Positions 1-8,609 of a DNA stretch of 64,000 bases are shown one piece after another. Source of the DNA: Syntrophus sp034006265 (lineage in GTDB: Bacteria > Desulfobacterota > Syntrophia > Syntrophales > Syntrophaceae). Where the stretch lies: positions 1-64,000 of the forward strand of contig JAVETB010000006.1 of NCBI GenBank assembly GCA_034006265.1. The letters are read 5' to 3'. How positions within the stretch are numbered: position 1 is the first letter of the stretch; the number at the start of each line of letters is the position of its first letter. A program made the translations under genes and the position numbers. The notes under the pieces are model-generated. The model had not been told where the DNA came from, did no database searches, and saw only the letters and a list, made by a program, of their open reading frames with translations.

Positions 1-29
1 GGTGCGGGAAGCATAAAATCTTCCGTATA

Positions 30-44
30 CCAGGATTATCCTGG
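30..44. repeat. Short perfect inverted repeat upstream of the first gene
   Basis: CCAGGAT-T-ATCCTGG is a perfect 7-bp dyad around one base, flanked by ATA and GATAT that extend the symmetry imperfectly. It lies about 120 bp before the small gene at 167. It could be an operator or simply chance; no regulator is visible nearby. Confidence 0.3.
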
Positions 45-166
45 GATATGTTCCGTATTCAATCCGTGTTGCAATCTCCGCACAATATGAAAGGATTGGG
101 TCAACCCGACAGGCGGGAAGCCGCCGGTCGAATGCACGGCAGTGTTGAAGCTGGGAGGAAATCACG

Positions 167-367
167 ATGGCCGAGATGAAAAGAAGTTCCGATGCGCACA
201 AAAAACCGCGAACCCGAAGGAGCAGGCTGTTCGGATTCAACAATTCCATCCTGAGCAACAAGACGGTTTACCTGAATCCCTATGTGGAAAGCGTCGACAG
301 CCTTTCCATGGAAGAGGTCGTCCTGCTTGCTTCAGCGGGCAAGTCTTTCAGCAACAAGGACTCATAG
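167..367 (+). CDS. Small basic hypothetical protein (66 aa)
   Basis: Not recognised. The ATG sits 8 bases after GGGAGG, a good ribosome binding site. The first 20 residues are rich in Lys and Arg (KKPRTRRSR) and the rest is mildly acidic. There is no signal peptide, no membrane segment and no cysteine. The central stretch LSNKTVYLNPYVESVDS and the tail SMEEVVLLASAGKSF look like a folded or peptide-binding segment. The long foldable leader (about 60-165) and the strong ribosome site argue for a real gene; its role is unknown. Confidence 0.5.
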   Translation: MAEMKRSSDAHKKPRTRRSRLFGFNNSILSNKTVYLNPYVESVDSLSMEEVVLLASAGKSFSNKDS

Positions 368-853
368 GAATCAACGGAATCAAAGGGGCGATTTCAGAAA
401 GGGCGTGCGCCGCCGGCAAGGACCCTCTGCACCGTTCGTCTGCCCGCAGCGGAGGACCCGTTCCAAGGGGAGTTGTGAGGATTTCCTGAACAGCCGGAAC
501 TCCATCGGGGGAACGGCTGAAACCCCTGCCGGAAAGCCCTTTCCCCGGGCCCGCCGCAAGACCGGAGGCCGGCCCTCTGCACACCAGAATTCCCTGAGCA
601 ATTCGAACGCTCTTGTCACCTCCGCCGCCGTCAGCGGGGGCGGTGACCTGCCGGAATTTCCCCACCCCGGGTAGAACAAGTGATGCAACGTTCACAGGCA
701 TCGTTTCCCAGGTGACCTCCCCGCTTAAATATCGGTTGACTATTTGTGATGGTAACGTCATATGGAGTCGATGACAGGATTTCCGTTTCTGGAAATCGAT
801 CACATTCAACGTTACATGAGGACGTCCGGCATTGTCCTGGAAGACGAGCGCTT
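368..853. other. Non-coding gap with a weak promoter at its right end
   Basis: No frame here shows protein-like composition. Two modest GC-rich dyads are present (GTCACC at 615-620 with GGTGAC at 642-647, and AGCCG/CGGCT near 492-520). Neither is followed by a T run. The only other recognisable signal is the possible promoter near 736-764. Confidence 0.4.
736..764 (+). promoter_or_regulatory. Possible sigma-70 promoter for the GH13 gene
   Basis: TTGACT (736-741) is followed after 17 bases by CATATG (759-764). The -35 box is 5/6 and the -10 box is only fair. Its position would place the start of transcription near 771, between a GTG at 746 and the ATG at 854, which supports the shorter protein start. 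Confidence 0.35.
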
Positions 854-2569
854 ATGAAGAAAACGGCTGATCATGCAGAGCCCCTTGTTCGAAGGGAAAT
901 TCCTCCCCTGATATCACGCAATATGCGGATCGCCGGAGAGGCGCAGCACAAGCACTCCTGGCCTACGATCCCCGGTGCTTTCTTCAGAATCTACAAGGAC
1001 GAACCCCTTTCCCTGGAAATGACCTTCGAGGAGGGGAACCCTTCGACCCGCGTCATGCTGTACACGAATCTGGTCAGCGAGTCGGAAGAGTGGGGCGAGA
1101 TTGAATTTCACAATAATTTCTCAGGGAATTTCACCCTTTCGGTTTTGCCGTCGAGATGCGGAATTTTCCTCTTCAAGATCAAATTTTCTCCGGACGGCGG
1201 AAAAACGTGGTACTGGGATCGATGCCCCGTGACAAAGGTCATTGTCGATCCCGAGGTCGCCAAGGACATCAGAATGTATACGCTTATTCCAAGCGTGTCC
1301 GGCCATATCGGAGACTGGATAGCCGCCCTGGATCACATCCGGGATCTGGAATTCAACACCGTTCATCTGCTTCCCGTGACCACCATGGATTATTCCGAAA
1401 GCCCCTATGCGGCAGCCGATCTTTTCAGCATCGATCCCTCCTTTCTGAATCCGGCCGATTCAAGGAGCGGCCTGGATCAATTCGAGGATTTTGTCCGTGC
1501 GGCCCGTCAAAACGGCATCAAACTCTGCGTGGATCTCGTCCTCAATCATATCGGCGTTTCCAGCCAGGTCGCCAGGCACTGTCCGGAATGGTTTATTGCG
1601 GACCACGACGAGCCGGACGGCCTCCTTCGGGCGGGCTGCTGGCACATGAACAAATGGATCCGGTGGGAGGATCTGGCGGTCATCCAGTATGACCAGCCCG
1701 AACCGAGCATCCGGCAGGAGGTTTGGTCGTACATGAAGCAGTATGCCCTTTTCTGGGCAAGCTATGCCGCCTATACCGGCGGCATGATCCGTCTTGACAA
1801 CCTTCATTCCAGCCATCCGGCATTCATCGAGGACCTGATCAGCTCCCTTCGTAGCGCTTATCCTGACCTCATCATCCAGGCGGAATTCTTTTCCGATTCC
1901 AATACGCTTCTGAGAACCGCGGCAAAGTGCGAACTCAACCTGCTGCTGGCAAATCCCTGGGAGCACCCCTTTGCCGAGGATTTGCGCGAATATCTTCGCT
2001 ACCTTCACGAAATCAGCAAAAATATCCGATTTCTGACCCCGGTCACGACCCACGATACAGGCACACCCGCACAGCTGTATGGGACTCCGGAAGCGGCGGT
2101 GGCCCGTTATTTCACCCTGGCCCTTCTTGCCACAGGCCAGACCGGAATGGTCCAGGGGACGGAACACGGCGTGCTCGAAAAGATCGATTTCATCGGGCGG
2201 AAGCGCTCCGTATCCTTTCCGGCCCCCCACCGCTACAATGTCCTGATCCGGAAAATAAACACCCTCCTTCACAAGTATTCCCTCTTTCACGAGGGCGGAA
2301 ACATCCGTTTCGTGGACCAGGGTCATGGCGCGCTTATTGCTGCCGTCCGGGAAGGTCGGAAAAACCCCCGGGAGAAGTTTCTGCTGATTTCAAATCTGGA
2401 CACGGTTAACGCTTACAAGATCAAACTCCCCCTGTCCGACATGCTTCTTCAGAAGGACAGGTGCCGGCTTCAGGAGATGATCCGGGGCGAGTCGGTGATT
2501 CTGGAAAGCTGCGCCCCCCTGGAAATTGAAGTTGAACCCTGCGGCATGAGGGCTTACCGCATCCAGTGA
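854..2569 (+). CDS. GH13-family protein resembling the transferase half of glycogen debranching enzyme
   Basis: An alpha-amylase superfamily barrel of 571 aa, probably cytoplasmic because no signal peptide is seen. The conserved regions are visible: LCVDLVLNHIG (region I), MIRLDNLHSSH with Asp315 as the expected nucleophile, IIQAEFF with Glu344 as acid/base, and TTHDTGTP with His400-Asp401. The RLDN-HS signature is characteristic of the 4-alpha-glucanotransferase domain of eukaryote-type glycogen debranching enzymes rather than of ordinary amylases. The amylo-1,6-glucosidase half is absent. A likely role is remodelling of glycogen or maltodextrin, by inference. ATG 854 is preferred over an in-frame GTG at 746 because GGAAG lies upstream and the extra 36 residues look unlike protein. 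Confidence 0.8.
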   Translation: MKKTADHAEPLVRREIPPLISRNMRIAGEAQHKHSWPTIPGAFFRIYKDEPLSLEMTFEEGNPSTRVMLYTNLVSESEEWGEIEFHNNFSGNFTLSVLPSRCGIFLFKIKFSPDGGKTWYWDRCPVTKVIVDPEVAKDIRMYTLIPSVSGHIGDWIAALDHIRDLEFNTVHLLPVTTMDYSESPYAAADLFSIDPSFLNPADSRSGLDQFEDFVRAARQNGIKLCVDLVLNHIGVSSQVARHCPEWFIADHDEPDGLLRAGCWHMNKWIRWEDLAVIQYDQPEPSIRQEVWSYMKQYALFWASYAAYTGGMIRLDNLHSSHPAFIEDLISSLRSAYPDLIIQAEFFSDSNTLLRTAAKCELNLLLANPWEHPFAEDLREYLRYLHEISKNIRFLTPVTTHDTGTPAQLYGTPEAAVARYFTLALLATGQTGMVQGTEHGVLEKIDFIGRKRSVSFPAPHRYNVLIRKINTLLHKYSLFHEGGNIRFVDQGHGALIAAVREGRKNPREKFLLISNLDTVNAYKIKLPLSDMLLQKDRCRLQEMIRGESVILESCAPLEIEVEPCGMRAYRIQ

Positions 2570-2632
2570 AGTGAGACCCGGACGCGCCCTGCATTCTGCC
2601 TGCATCACGTTGGGTAAGGAGGATTGGAGCCC

Positions 2633-3832
2633 ATGATGACTTCGGAGATCCTGGAACGATACGCGGACGTCCTTATCTGGGGAATGACGACCGCACGAAA
2701 GAAACGATTCAAAAAGGGGGATACCGTGCTCATTCAGTACGATGTCCCGGCCCTGCGCCTGGCCGAGATGCTGTATGCGAAGCTGGTTGAGAGGGGGATG
2801 AATGTCCTTCAGCGGATGAACCTCACATCGGCCATGGAGCATTCCTTCTATTCCCGGGCAAACTCAAGCCAGCTGGTCTTCATCCCCCCCGGCGACCGGG
2901 AGCTGTCCGGCCATCTCAACGGGCGCATTTATCTCCACGCCCCGGAATCGCTGACCCACCTGGCCGATATCGACCCCGCCGTCATCGCCAAGGCGCAGCT
3001 TTCCCGAAAACCCCTGAGGGATATCTTCAACGAACGGGAAGATCAGGGTGCCTATGCCTGGACACTCTGCACCGTCCCGACGGAGGACATGGCGAAGAAG
3101 GCCGGGCTGTCGCTGAGCGATTATACGGAGCAGTTGATACGGGCCTGCTATCTCGATGAGCGACAGCCGGTGGAAACATGGATGTCCGTCTATCGCGAAG
3201 TGGGAAAAATCAAGGCCTGGCTCAATCGCCTTCCCGTCCGGGCCTTTTCGATCGCATCGGAAAGCGTGGATTTGAGGATCACCCCCGGCGCCATGCGCAA
3301 ATGGATCGGAATATCCGGCCACAACATCCCCAGCTTTGAGATCTTTCTCTCTCCCGACTGGCGGGGAACGGAAGGGACGTATTATGCGAATCAGCCTTCC
3401 TTCCGCCTTGGAAACTATGTGGAGGGGGTAAGGCTTCGCTTTGAAAAGGGCAGGGCTGTTGCCATCGAGGCGGAGAAGGGGCTGGAGTTTGTCGTCAAGC
3501 AGCTTTCCATGGACCGGGGAGCTTCCCAGGTGGGAGAATTTTCCCTTACCGACCGGCGCTTCTCCCGCATTGACCGCTTCATGGCGGATACCCTTTTTGA
3601 CGAAAATTACGGAGGGGAATACGGGAACTGCCACATCGCCGTGGGGGCCTCCTATTCAGACACTTATGCGGGCAATACGGCTGAACTGGACAAAACAGCG
3701 AAGCGGAAGCTGGGGTTCAATGATTCGGCCCTGCACTGGGATCTGGTGAATACGGAGCCGAAGACCGTCACAGCGGAGTTGACGACGGGGAAGAAAATTC
3801 TTCTCTATGAAAACGGCGAGTTCCGCTGTTGA
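2633..3832 (+). CDS. Aminopeptidase of family M29 (thermophilic metalloprotease type)
   Basis: A 399-aa cytoplasmic metallo-aminopeptidase. The C-terminal half carries the family landmarks in order: NIPSFEIF, TEGTYYANQP, GASQVGEFSL, FDENYGGEYGNCHIAVGASY and SALHWDLV. These supply the Glu, His and Asp metal ligands of the dinuclear site known in AmpS/AmpT-type enzymes. Length is normal for the family. TAAGGAGG at 2615-2622 lies 10 bases before ATG 2633; an upstream in-frame TTG (2624) overlaps this site and is unlikely to be the start. It follows the GH13 gene by about 60 bases and may be cotranscribed. It probably recycles peptides. Confidence 0.9.
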   Translation: MMTSEILERYADVLIWGMTTARKKRFKKGDTVLIQYDVPALRLAEMLYAKLVERGMNVLQRMNLTSAMEHSFYSRANSSQLVFIPPGDRELSGHLNGRIYLHAPESLTHLADIDPAVIAKAQLSRKPLRDIFNEREDQGAYAWTLCTVPTEDMAKKAGLSLSDYTEQLIRACYLDERQPVETWMSVYREVGKIKAWLNRLPVRAFSIASESVDLRITPGAMRKWIGISGHNIPSFEIFLSPDWRGTEGTYYANQPSFRLGNYVEGVRLRFEKGRAVAIEAEKGLEFVVKQLSMDRGASQVGEFSLTDRRFSRIDRFMADTLFDENYGGEYGNCHIAVGASYSDTYAGNTAELDKTAKRKLGFNDSALHWDLVNTEPKTVTAELTTGKKILLYENGEFRC

Positions 3833-4011
3833 GCGATGAAGGAGGCAGGGGCACGGTCCAGGGACCGCATCCGTGCGAACTGTGGAGAGGCGGGGTGAAG
3901 GCGCGTCCGTTTCGGCCGGTCCGTTGGCGGGCCGACGGCAGGATTGCAGGTGGGACGGGGCTGAGTCAGGGCATGATAAGCTCAGCCGCCTTCCGAAGAA
4001 AGGCGTGAAGC

Positions 4012-4440
4012 ATGCAGACGTTTCTTCCCTATCCCGACTTCCGGCAGTCCCTCCAGATCCTGGATTACAGAAGGCTCGGAAAGCAGCGCGTGGAGGCCTT
4101 CCAGCTGATCCGTGCCATCACCGTCGGAACGGGCTGGAGCCGGCATCCCGCCGCCCGGATGTGGACGGGGTATCTCAACGCCCTGAAGCTCTACTACAAC
4201 CTGGCCATTGAGGAATGGGAGCGTCGGGGATACCGGAACAGGATGAAGAAAATGGCCGTCGAGGGGGAAGTCGTTCTGCCGTCCTGGTTCGGTGACGAGG
4301 CGTTTCATGCCGCGCACCGGTCCAATCTCCTGCGGAAGGACCCCGCATATTACGGACAGTTCGGCTGGCGGGAGCCGCCGACTCTTCCCTATGTCTGGAA
4401 TGAGGAGAAATGGCTCCATCCTTCTTCAGGAAATCCCTGA
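4012..4440 (+). CDS. MSMEG_6728-like protein, related to pyrimidine-dimer DNA glycosylase
   Basis: A 142-aa soluble protein. The start QTFLPYPDFRQSLQILDYRR, then LGKQRVEA, and later HPAARMWTGY and LPSWFGDEAFHAAHRSNLL match the pattern of the MSMEG_6728 family, which is distantly related to T4 endonuclease V-type pyrimidine dimer glycosylases. That relationship is from memory of the family and no activity is proven. The Arg/Lys near the N-terminus (DYRRLGKQR) sits where a DNA-repair nucleophile region would be expected. It stands alone between the aminopeptidase and a small exported protein, with a weak ribosome site (GAAAGGCG). Confidence 0.7.
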   Translation: MQTFLPYPDFRQSLQILDYRRLGKQRVEAFQLIRAITVGTGWSRHPAARMWTGYLNALKLYYNLAIEEWERRGYRNRMKKMAVEGEVVLPSWFGDEAFHAAHRSNLLRKDPAYYGQFGWREPPTLPYVWNEEKWLHPSSGNP

Positions 4441-4471
4441 GGGGGAACGAGACGGGAAAGGGGAAAGGATC

Positions 4472-4771
4472 ATGGTTGTGGGCAGATTGGTGGTTGCTGG
4501 AATCGCCTGGGCTGTGTTTGCCGGGACCGCTTCGGCTGCGGAACCCGTGCGGCAGATCAATGCCTGCGAAGCGGGAAGGCTTCCGGAGCTGGCGGATCAG
4601 GTAGCAACGGAAACGGAAAATCAGATCCGGAAGGCGAAATACCCGGAGGAGGTCGCCCAGATCATCGGGCGGGCCCAGATCGATTTCCTGCGTATCCTGA
4701 TTCGGCAGAACGACGAAATCCTTCGGCTGAACAGCGCAATACGACAGCTTCTCCAGAAGGACATGAGGTAA
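4472..4771 (+). CDS. Small exported hypothetical protein (99 aa)
   Basis: Begins with a clear signal peptide: a short positive start, a hydrophobic core (VVAGIAWAVFAGT) and an ASA-A cleavage site near residue 23. The mature part is about 76 aa, charged and helical, with a single cysteine and a coiled-coil-like C-terminus (DFLRILIRQNDEILRLNSA). GGGGAAAGG precedes ATG 4472. The same frame stays open upstream to 4292, but that stretch overlaps the previous gene and is out of its frame. It lies 75 bases before the Prc-type protease and might be a periplasmic partner, which is a guess from position only. Confidence 0.6.
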   Translation: MVVGRLVVAGIAWAVFAGTASAAEPVRQINACEAGRLPELADQVATETENQIRKAKYPEEVAQIIGRAQIDFLRILIRQNDEILRLNSAIRQLLQKDMR

Positions 4772-4846
4772 AATCCCCCTTTGTAGAACAACAGAGGGAA
4801 GTACAACCCGGCCTCAACATTACGGAAGAAAAAAAGGAATACCGGC

Positions 4847-6967
4847 ATGAACGATTCTATCGAAAGGAATATCCCCGGAAATGCCCCCGGGATCCGGCAC
4901 ACTTCCCCCTCCGGCAGAAGGGGATGGTCTTGTTGGCGGAGTGTCGTCCTCATCCCCCTGCTCATTCTGTTCCTGCCCCTTTCCTCGGTGTCGGAAAATC
5001 TTTCCTGCCGCCGTTTGCCGATGGTCATGGAGGGGTTTCTTTCCAACCATTACGCAGTCAAGACCATAACCAGGGAGGTCAAGGCCCAGGCCATCGAACA
5101 GATGATTAAGAGACTCGACCCATCCAAAACGATGCTGTATTCGTCCGATGTGGAAAGGCTGAGGCCGGTTCTCCATAGCTTGTTTGCCGGGATGCAGAGA
5201 GGCGATTGCGCTGCGCTGAAACCGGTCTATGACGTGCTGGTTGCGCGGGCGCGGGAGAACGAGGAGATGGTCCGGAAGATCCTGGCGGCGGACTATCGGC
5301 TCGACGAAGCGACGGAGCTGAACATCAACGTCAGCAAGCGATCCTATCTGAAAACGAAGGCGGAAAAGTACGAGCTCCTCAAAAAGATCGTGCAGTTTCG
5401 GATTGAAAACACCCTGCAGACGGGCATCGACCTGGCAGAGGCCAGGAAGCAGCAGATTCACCATTACGAACTGCAGACCATGAGGGTGATCGAGCGCAAT
5501 CCGGAAGAGCTTCTCACGAACGCGGCCGAAGCCTTCGCGCTGGCCCTCGATCCGCACACGAACTATCTGTCCCCGGAAAAATTTGAGGATTTCCGGATTT
5601 CCATGCAGCTTTCCCTGGAGGGAATAGGGGCCATCCTGAGCAGCGACAATGGTTTTACCGTCATTGAGGAGTTGACCGCCGGCGGAAGCGCCGCACGGTC
5701 GGGTCTGCTCAAGCCGAAGGACAGGATCATCGCCGTAGCCCAGGAAGGGGAACGGCCCGTCAATGTCATCGACATGGATCTCCATGATGTGATTCGGATG
5801 ATCCGCGGCAGGAAAGGGACGCGGGTTGTCCTTACGATCCTCCGTCAGGAGGAGCGGACGACCCGTTTCAATGTCGTTCTCATCCGCGACAAGGTGGAGC
5901 TCAAGGAGCAGGAGGCCAGCATCGAATACGTGATCCGCAAAGCCGGCGATCGGCGGTATACCTTCGGGGTGATCGATCTCCCTTCGTTCTACGGCGATGA
6001 AAAGGAAAACAAGTCCTGCTACGAAGATGTAAAAAGGCTGCTTGGAGAGGCCGGGGGGCGTCGTGTCGATGGAATCGTGCTTGACCTTTCGCGCAACGGC
6101 GGGGGGCTCCTGAAGGAGGCGGTGCGCCTCGCCGGCCTGTTTGTCGATCAGGGTGGGATCGTAGCGACCAGGGACCATCTCGATCAGGTGACTGTTCTTG
6201 CCAACGGCTCGGCCGTCGTGGGGCCGGCGGGCTACACATACAAGCTGATGGCCTTTCCCGGGGAAGATCCACGCGCGCTCTATACAGGGCCCGTTGTTGT
6301 GCTGACAAGCCGCTTGAGCGCATCGGCCAGCGAGATCGTCGCGGGCGCTCTTAAGGACTACGCCCGATCGGTGATTGTCGGATCGGATCATACCTTCGGG
6401 AAGGGCTCCGTGCAGGTCATGATGCCCCTTCCCTGGAACCTGGGCGGCATGACCGTCACCACGGGCATGTTCTTTCTTCCCGGCGGCAAATCCACGCAGA
6501 AGACCGGTGTCGAAGCGGACGTGAAGCTGCCCATCTGGTTCACCCTTGAAGACGTCGGTGAAACGGCCCTGGATTACCCCCTTCCAGCCCAGAAGATCCC
6601 GCCTTTCCTCGGATCGAAGGGAAGGGCGCCTCTGTGGAAGCCTGTCACACCGGCCATGCTTTCGAACCTGGCGGCAAGATCCAGGGAACGGGTCGCCAAG
6701 GACGCGAAGTTCGCCGAGATCATTCGGACCAGCAAAGAGGCGGCTGCCAGGAAGGGCATCATCCGGCTTGCCGACCTGCGCAGGGACATGGTCAAGGAAA
6801 ACGGTGCGAAGAAGAACGGTGCGAAGAAGAAGGAGACCTACACCGAGTTGAGGCAAAAGGCAAAGGAGCAGTATGCCCCCTTCGTGAACGAGGGCGTCAA
6901 TGTCCTTCTCGACATGGTGACCATGGGTTACGGTAATGCCCCGCGCGGAGGATCATCCTCGAATTGA
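4847..6967 (+). CDS. prc: Tail-specific C-terminal processing protease (Prc/Tsp type, family S41)
   Basis: A 706-aa periplasmic serine protease that clips C-terminal tails of envelope proteins. An N-terminal basic stretch and hydrophobic segment (about residues 28-48) serve as signal or anchor. A helical N-terminal domain follows, then a PDZ domain (about 245-330, LSLEGIGAIL to RKGTRVVL). The S41 core has the nucleophile in RLSASASE (491-496) and the general base Lys519 in FGKGSVQ. The C-terminal domain is Lys-rich. Length is close to E. coli Prc (682 aa). The tail contains a short duplicated NGAKK unit at about 6801-6830. Confidence 0.93.
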   Translation: MNDSIERNIPGNAPGIRHTSPSGRRGWSCWRSVVLIPLLILFLPLSSVSENLSCRRLPMVMEGFLSNHYAVKTITREVKAQAIEQMIKRLDPSKTMLYSSDVERLRPVLHSLFAGMQRGDCAALKPVYDVLVARARENEEMVRKILAADYRLDEATELNINVSKRSYLKTKAEKYELLKKIVQFRIENTLQTGIDLAEARKQQIHHYELQTMRVIERNPEELLTNAAEAFALALDPHTNYLSPEKFEDFRISMQLSLEGIGAILSSDNGFTVIEELTAGGSAARSGLLKPKDRIIAVAQEGERPVNVIDMDLHDVIRMIRGRKGTRVVLTILRQEERTTRFNVVLIRDKVELKEQEASIEYVIRKAGDRRYTFGVIDLPSFYGDEKENKSCYEDVKRLLGEAGGRRVDGIVLDLSRNGGGLLKEAVRLAGLFVDQGGIVATRDHLDQVTVLANGSAVVGPAGYTYKLMAFPGEDPRALYTGPVVVLTSRLSASASEIVAGALKDYARSVIVGSDHTFGKGSVQVMMPLPWNLGGMTVTTGMFFLPGGKSTQKTGVEADVKLPIWFTLEDVGETALDYPLPAQKIPPFLGSKGRAPLWKPVTPAMLSNLAARSRERVAKDAKFAEIIRTSKEAAARKGIIRLADLRRDMVKENGAKKNGAKKKETYTELRQKAKEQYAPFVNEGVNVLLDMVTMGYGNAPRGGSSSN

Positions 6968-7240
6968 CGTGACCCCGGGAAGCCTGTTCCATCTGTTCCT
7001 TAAATAGCCTCAGCCGGCTTGGAAGCCCGTTCCCGGCTGAGGCGGAACACCTGCTCCGCTGCCGATGTCCCGCTGTCCGGCGTGCGGGGTCGAAGCGAAT
7101 CTCAATCGTTCAACCGTGAACACCCCGGCATCACCCCTGCGCTTTCCGACGCTTGAACCCCTTTCCGGCCTCCGCCGCCTTCCGCGATTCATCCCATTAT
7201 CCGTGAGATTTCAGATTGGAATTTATACGGCCCCGCGCCC
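6968..7240. other. Intergenic stretch with a 10-bp stem-loop
   Basis: CCTCAGCCGG (7008-7017) pairs with CCGGCTGAGG (7033-7042) across a 15-base loop just after prc. No T run follows, so it is not a standard intrinsic terminator but may protect or end the prc message. The remainder is GC-rich and shows no credible coding frame. Confidence 0.4.
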
Positions 7241-7269
7241 TTGACATGCCTGGGGTCGATAAATATATT
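7241..7269 (+). promoter_or_regulatory. Strong sigma-70 promoter of gmhA-grpE-dnaK
   Basis: TTGACA (7241-7246), a 17-base spacer and TATATT (7264-7269) lie 54 bases before the gmhA start. The -35 box is a perfect consensus match. No CIRCE repeat (HrcA operator) is seen here or before grpE, so heat-shock control, if present, must use another route. Confidence 0.8.
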
Positions 7270-7322
7270 AGCTGCGGATTTGCTGAGACAGACAACGGAA
7301 AGGATCGGGTCCTACGGGTTCC

Positions 7323-7907
7323 ATGGAAGACCATATCATCAAAATATTTAAGGAAAGCGCTCAGCTCAAAGACATTTTTCTGAACGAAAACCTGGGCCGG
7401 CTGGTGAATGTCATCGAAGCCGTAACCGGCGCCCTGAAGTCCGGAAACAAGATCCTGATTTTCGGAAACGGCGGCAGCGCAGCAGATGCTCAGCATCTCG
7501 CGGCGGAGTTCGTCAATCGCTTTGTCATCGAAAGACCCCCGTTGCCGGCCATCGCCCTGACGACAGACACGTCGGTCATAACGAGCATCGGTAACGACTA
7601 TGATTTTTCGGAAATCTTCAGCAAGCAGATACGAGCGATCGGGCAGGCAGGCGATATCGCCTGGGGAATCAGTACGAGTGGAAAATCGCCCAATGTTTTG
7701 AAGGGTCTTGAAGTGGCTGGGAAGATGGGCCTGATTACCGTGGGGCTGACGGGACACGATGGCGGAGACATCGCCAGGAAGGTGGATTACGTTCTCAATG
7801 TCCCCTCAAACAGCACCCCCAGGATTCAGGAAGTGCACATTGCCATCGGTCATGTCATCTGCGAAATGATCGATTTCAAGCTTTTTCAGAGGCCTGAACT
7901 TAAATGA
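7323..7907 (+). CDS. gmhA: Sedoheptulose-7-phosphate isomerase (phosphoheptose isomerase)
   Basis: A 194-aa SIS-domain enzyme that converts sedoheptulose 7-phosphate to D-glycero-D-manno-heptose 7-phosphate, the first step to the LPS heptose core. The GmhA signature FGNGGSAADAQHLAAEFVNRF is intact (about residues 48-68), as are TTDTSVITSIGNDYDF, GISTSGKSPNV and the late HIAIGHVICEMI. Full length. It leads the grpE-dnaK operon. That is not the usual place for gmhA and could couple envelope synthesis to chaperone expression, by inference. Confidence 0.95.
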   Translation: MEDHIIKIFKESAQLKDIFLNENLGRLVNVIEAVTGALKSGNKILIFGNGGSAADAQHLAAEFVNRFVIERPPLPAIALTTDTSVITSIGNDYDFSEIFSKQIRAIGQAGDIAWGISTSGKSPNVLKGLEVAGKMGLITVGLTGHDGGDIARKVDYVLNVPSNSTPRIQEVHIAIGHVICEMIDFKLFQRPELK

Positions 7908-7965
7908 GGGCTTGGAACGGTTGGAAACAATCCGGGAACTATTCAGAAAGGAAATACGTTGCGGC

Positions 7966-8538
7966 ATGACAGAGAAGGAGAAAAAAGATCAGGAAGATCT
8001 CGCTCCGGAATCCATCGAAGAGAGTCTTTATGACGAGTTTAAGGGGGAGGACGCTGCCGGTCAGGACACTGAATTCCTGAAGGCCCAGCTGGAGTTGAAG
8101 GAAAAGGAAGTTGCGGAGCACTACAATAATTACCTCCGCGCACTGGCCGATCTTGAGAATTATAAAAAGAGGGCGGCCAGGGAAAGGGCAGATCTCGTGA
8201 AATACGGACATGAGAATCTGCTGCGGGATTTCCTTCCGATTCTGGACAGCCTGGACCGGGCGATGGATGCGGCATGCAGCTCCGACAATATGGAGGCTTT
8301 TCAGGAGGGTCTCACCCTCGTACGGAATCAGTTCCTCGGTTGTCTGGAAAAGTATGGTGTGGAACCGATCGTGGCCTGCGGTTTGGATTTTGACCCCAAC
8401 GTCCATGAGGCCATGCTGGAGGTTGAAAGCGATTCGCATGAAGACAGACAAGTGGTCGACGAATACCAGAAGGGGTACCTTTATCAGGGAAGGCTGCTGA
8501 GACCGGCGAAGGTTTCCGTCTGCAGGCGCAGGAAGTAG
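7966..8538 (+). CDS. grpE: Nucleotide exchange factor GrpE
   Basis: A 190-aa DnaK cochaperone that releases ADP from DnaK. A charged N-terminus leads into a long coiled coil (about 40-90, ELKEKEVAEHYNNYLRALADLENYKKR), followed by a four-helix region and the beta-wing domain with ACGLDFDPNVHEAMLEVES and the end LLRPAKVSVCRRRK. ATG 7966 is chosen: GAAAGG lies upstream and MTEKEKKDQEDL is a typical acidic GrpE start. An in-frame TTG at 7912 would add 18 residues. It lies 58 bases after gmhA and 71 before dnaK. Confidence 0.95.
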   Translation: MTEKEKKDQEDLAPESIEESLYDEFKGEDAAGQDTEFLKAQLELKEKEVAEHYNNYLRALADLENYKKRAARERADLVKYGHENLLRDFLPILDSLDRAMDAACSSDNMEAFQEGLTLVRNQFLGCLEKYGVEPIVACGLDFDPNVHEAMLEVESDSHEDRQVVDEYQKGYLYQGRLLRPAKVSVCRRRK

Positions 8539-8609
8539 ATACTCATAAATGGAATCTATGACATTGGAATACAGCAACACCATCAGACATTAAGGAGGAT
8601 GAAATTTCT

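Noticed and set aside
60..166. Riboswitch in the leader of the first small gene
   Set aside because: The region can fold but matches no consensus that I can recall (c-di-GMP, SAM, TPP, cobalamin).
4820..6856. Long leftward open frame (678 codons) opposite the Prc-type protease
   Set aside because: Shadow of a gene with clear PDZ and S41 motifs; no ribosome site and no family resemblance.
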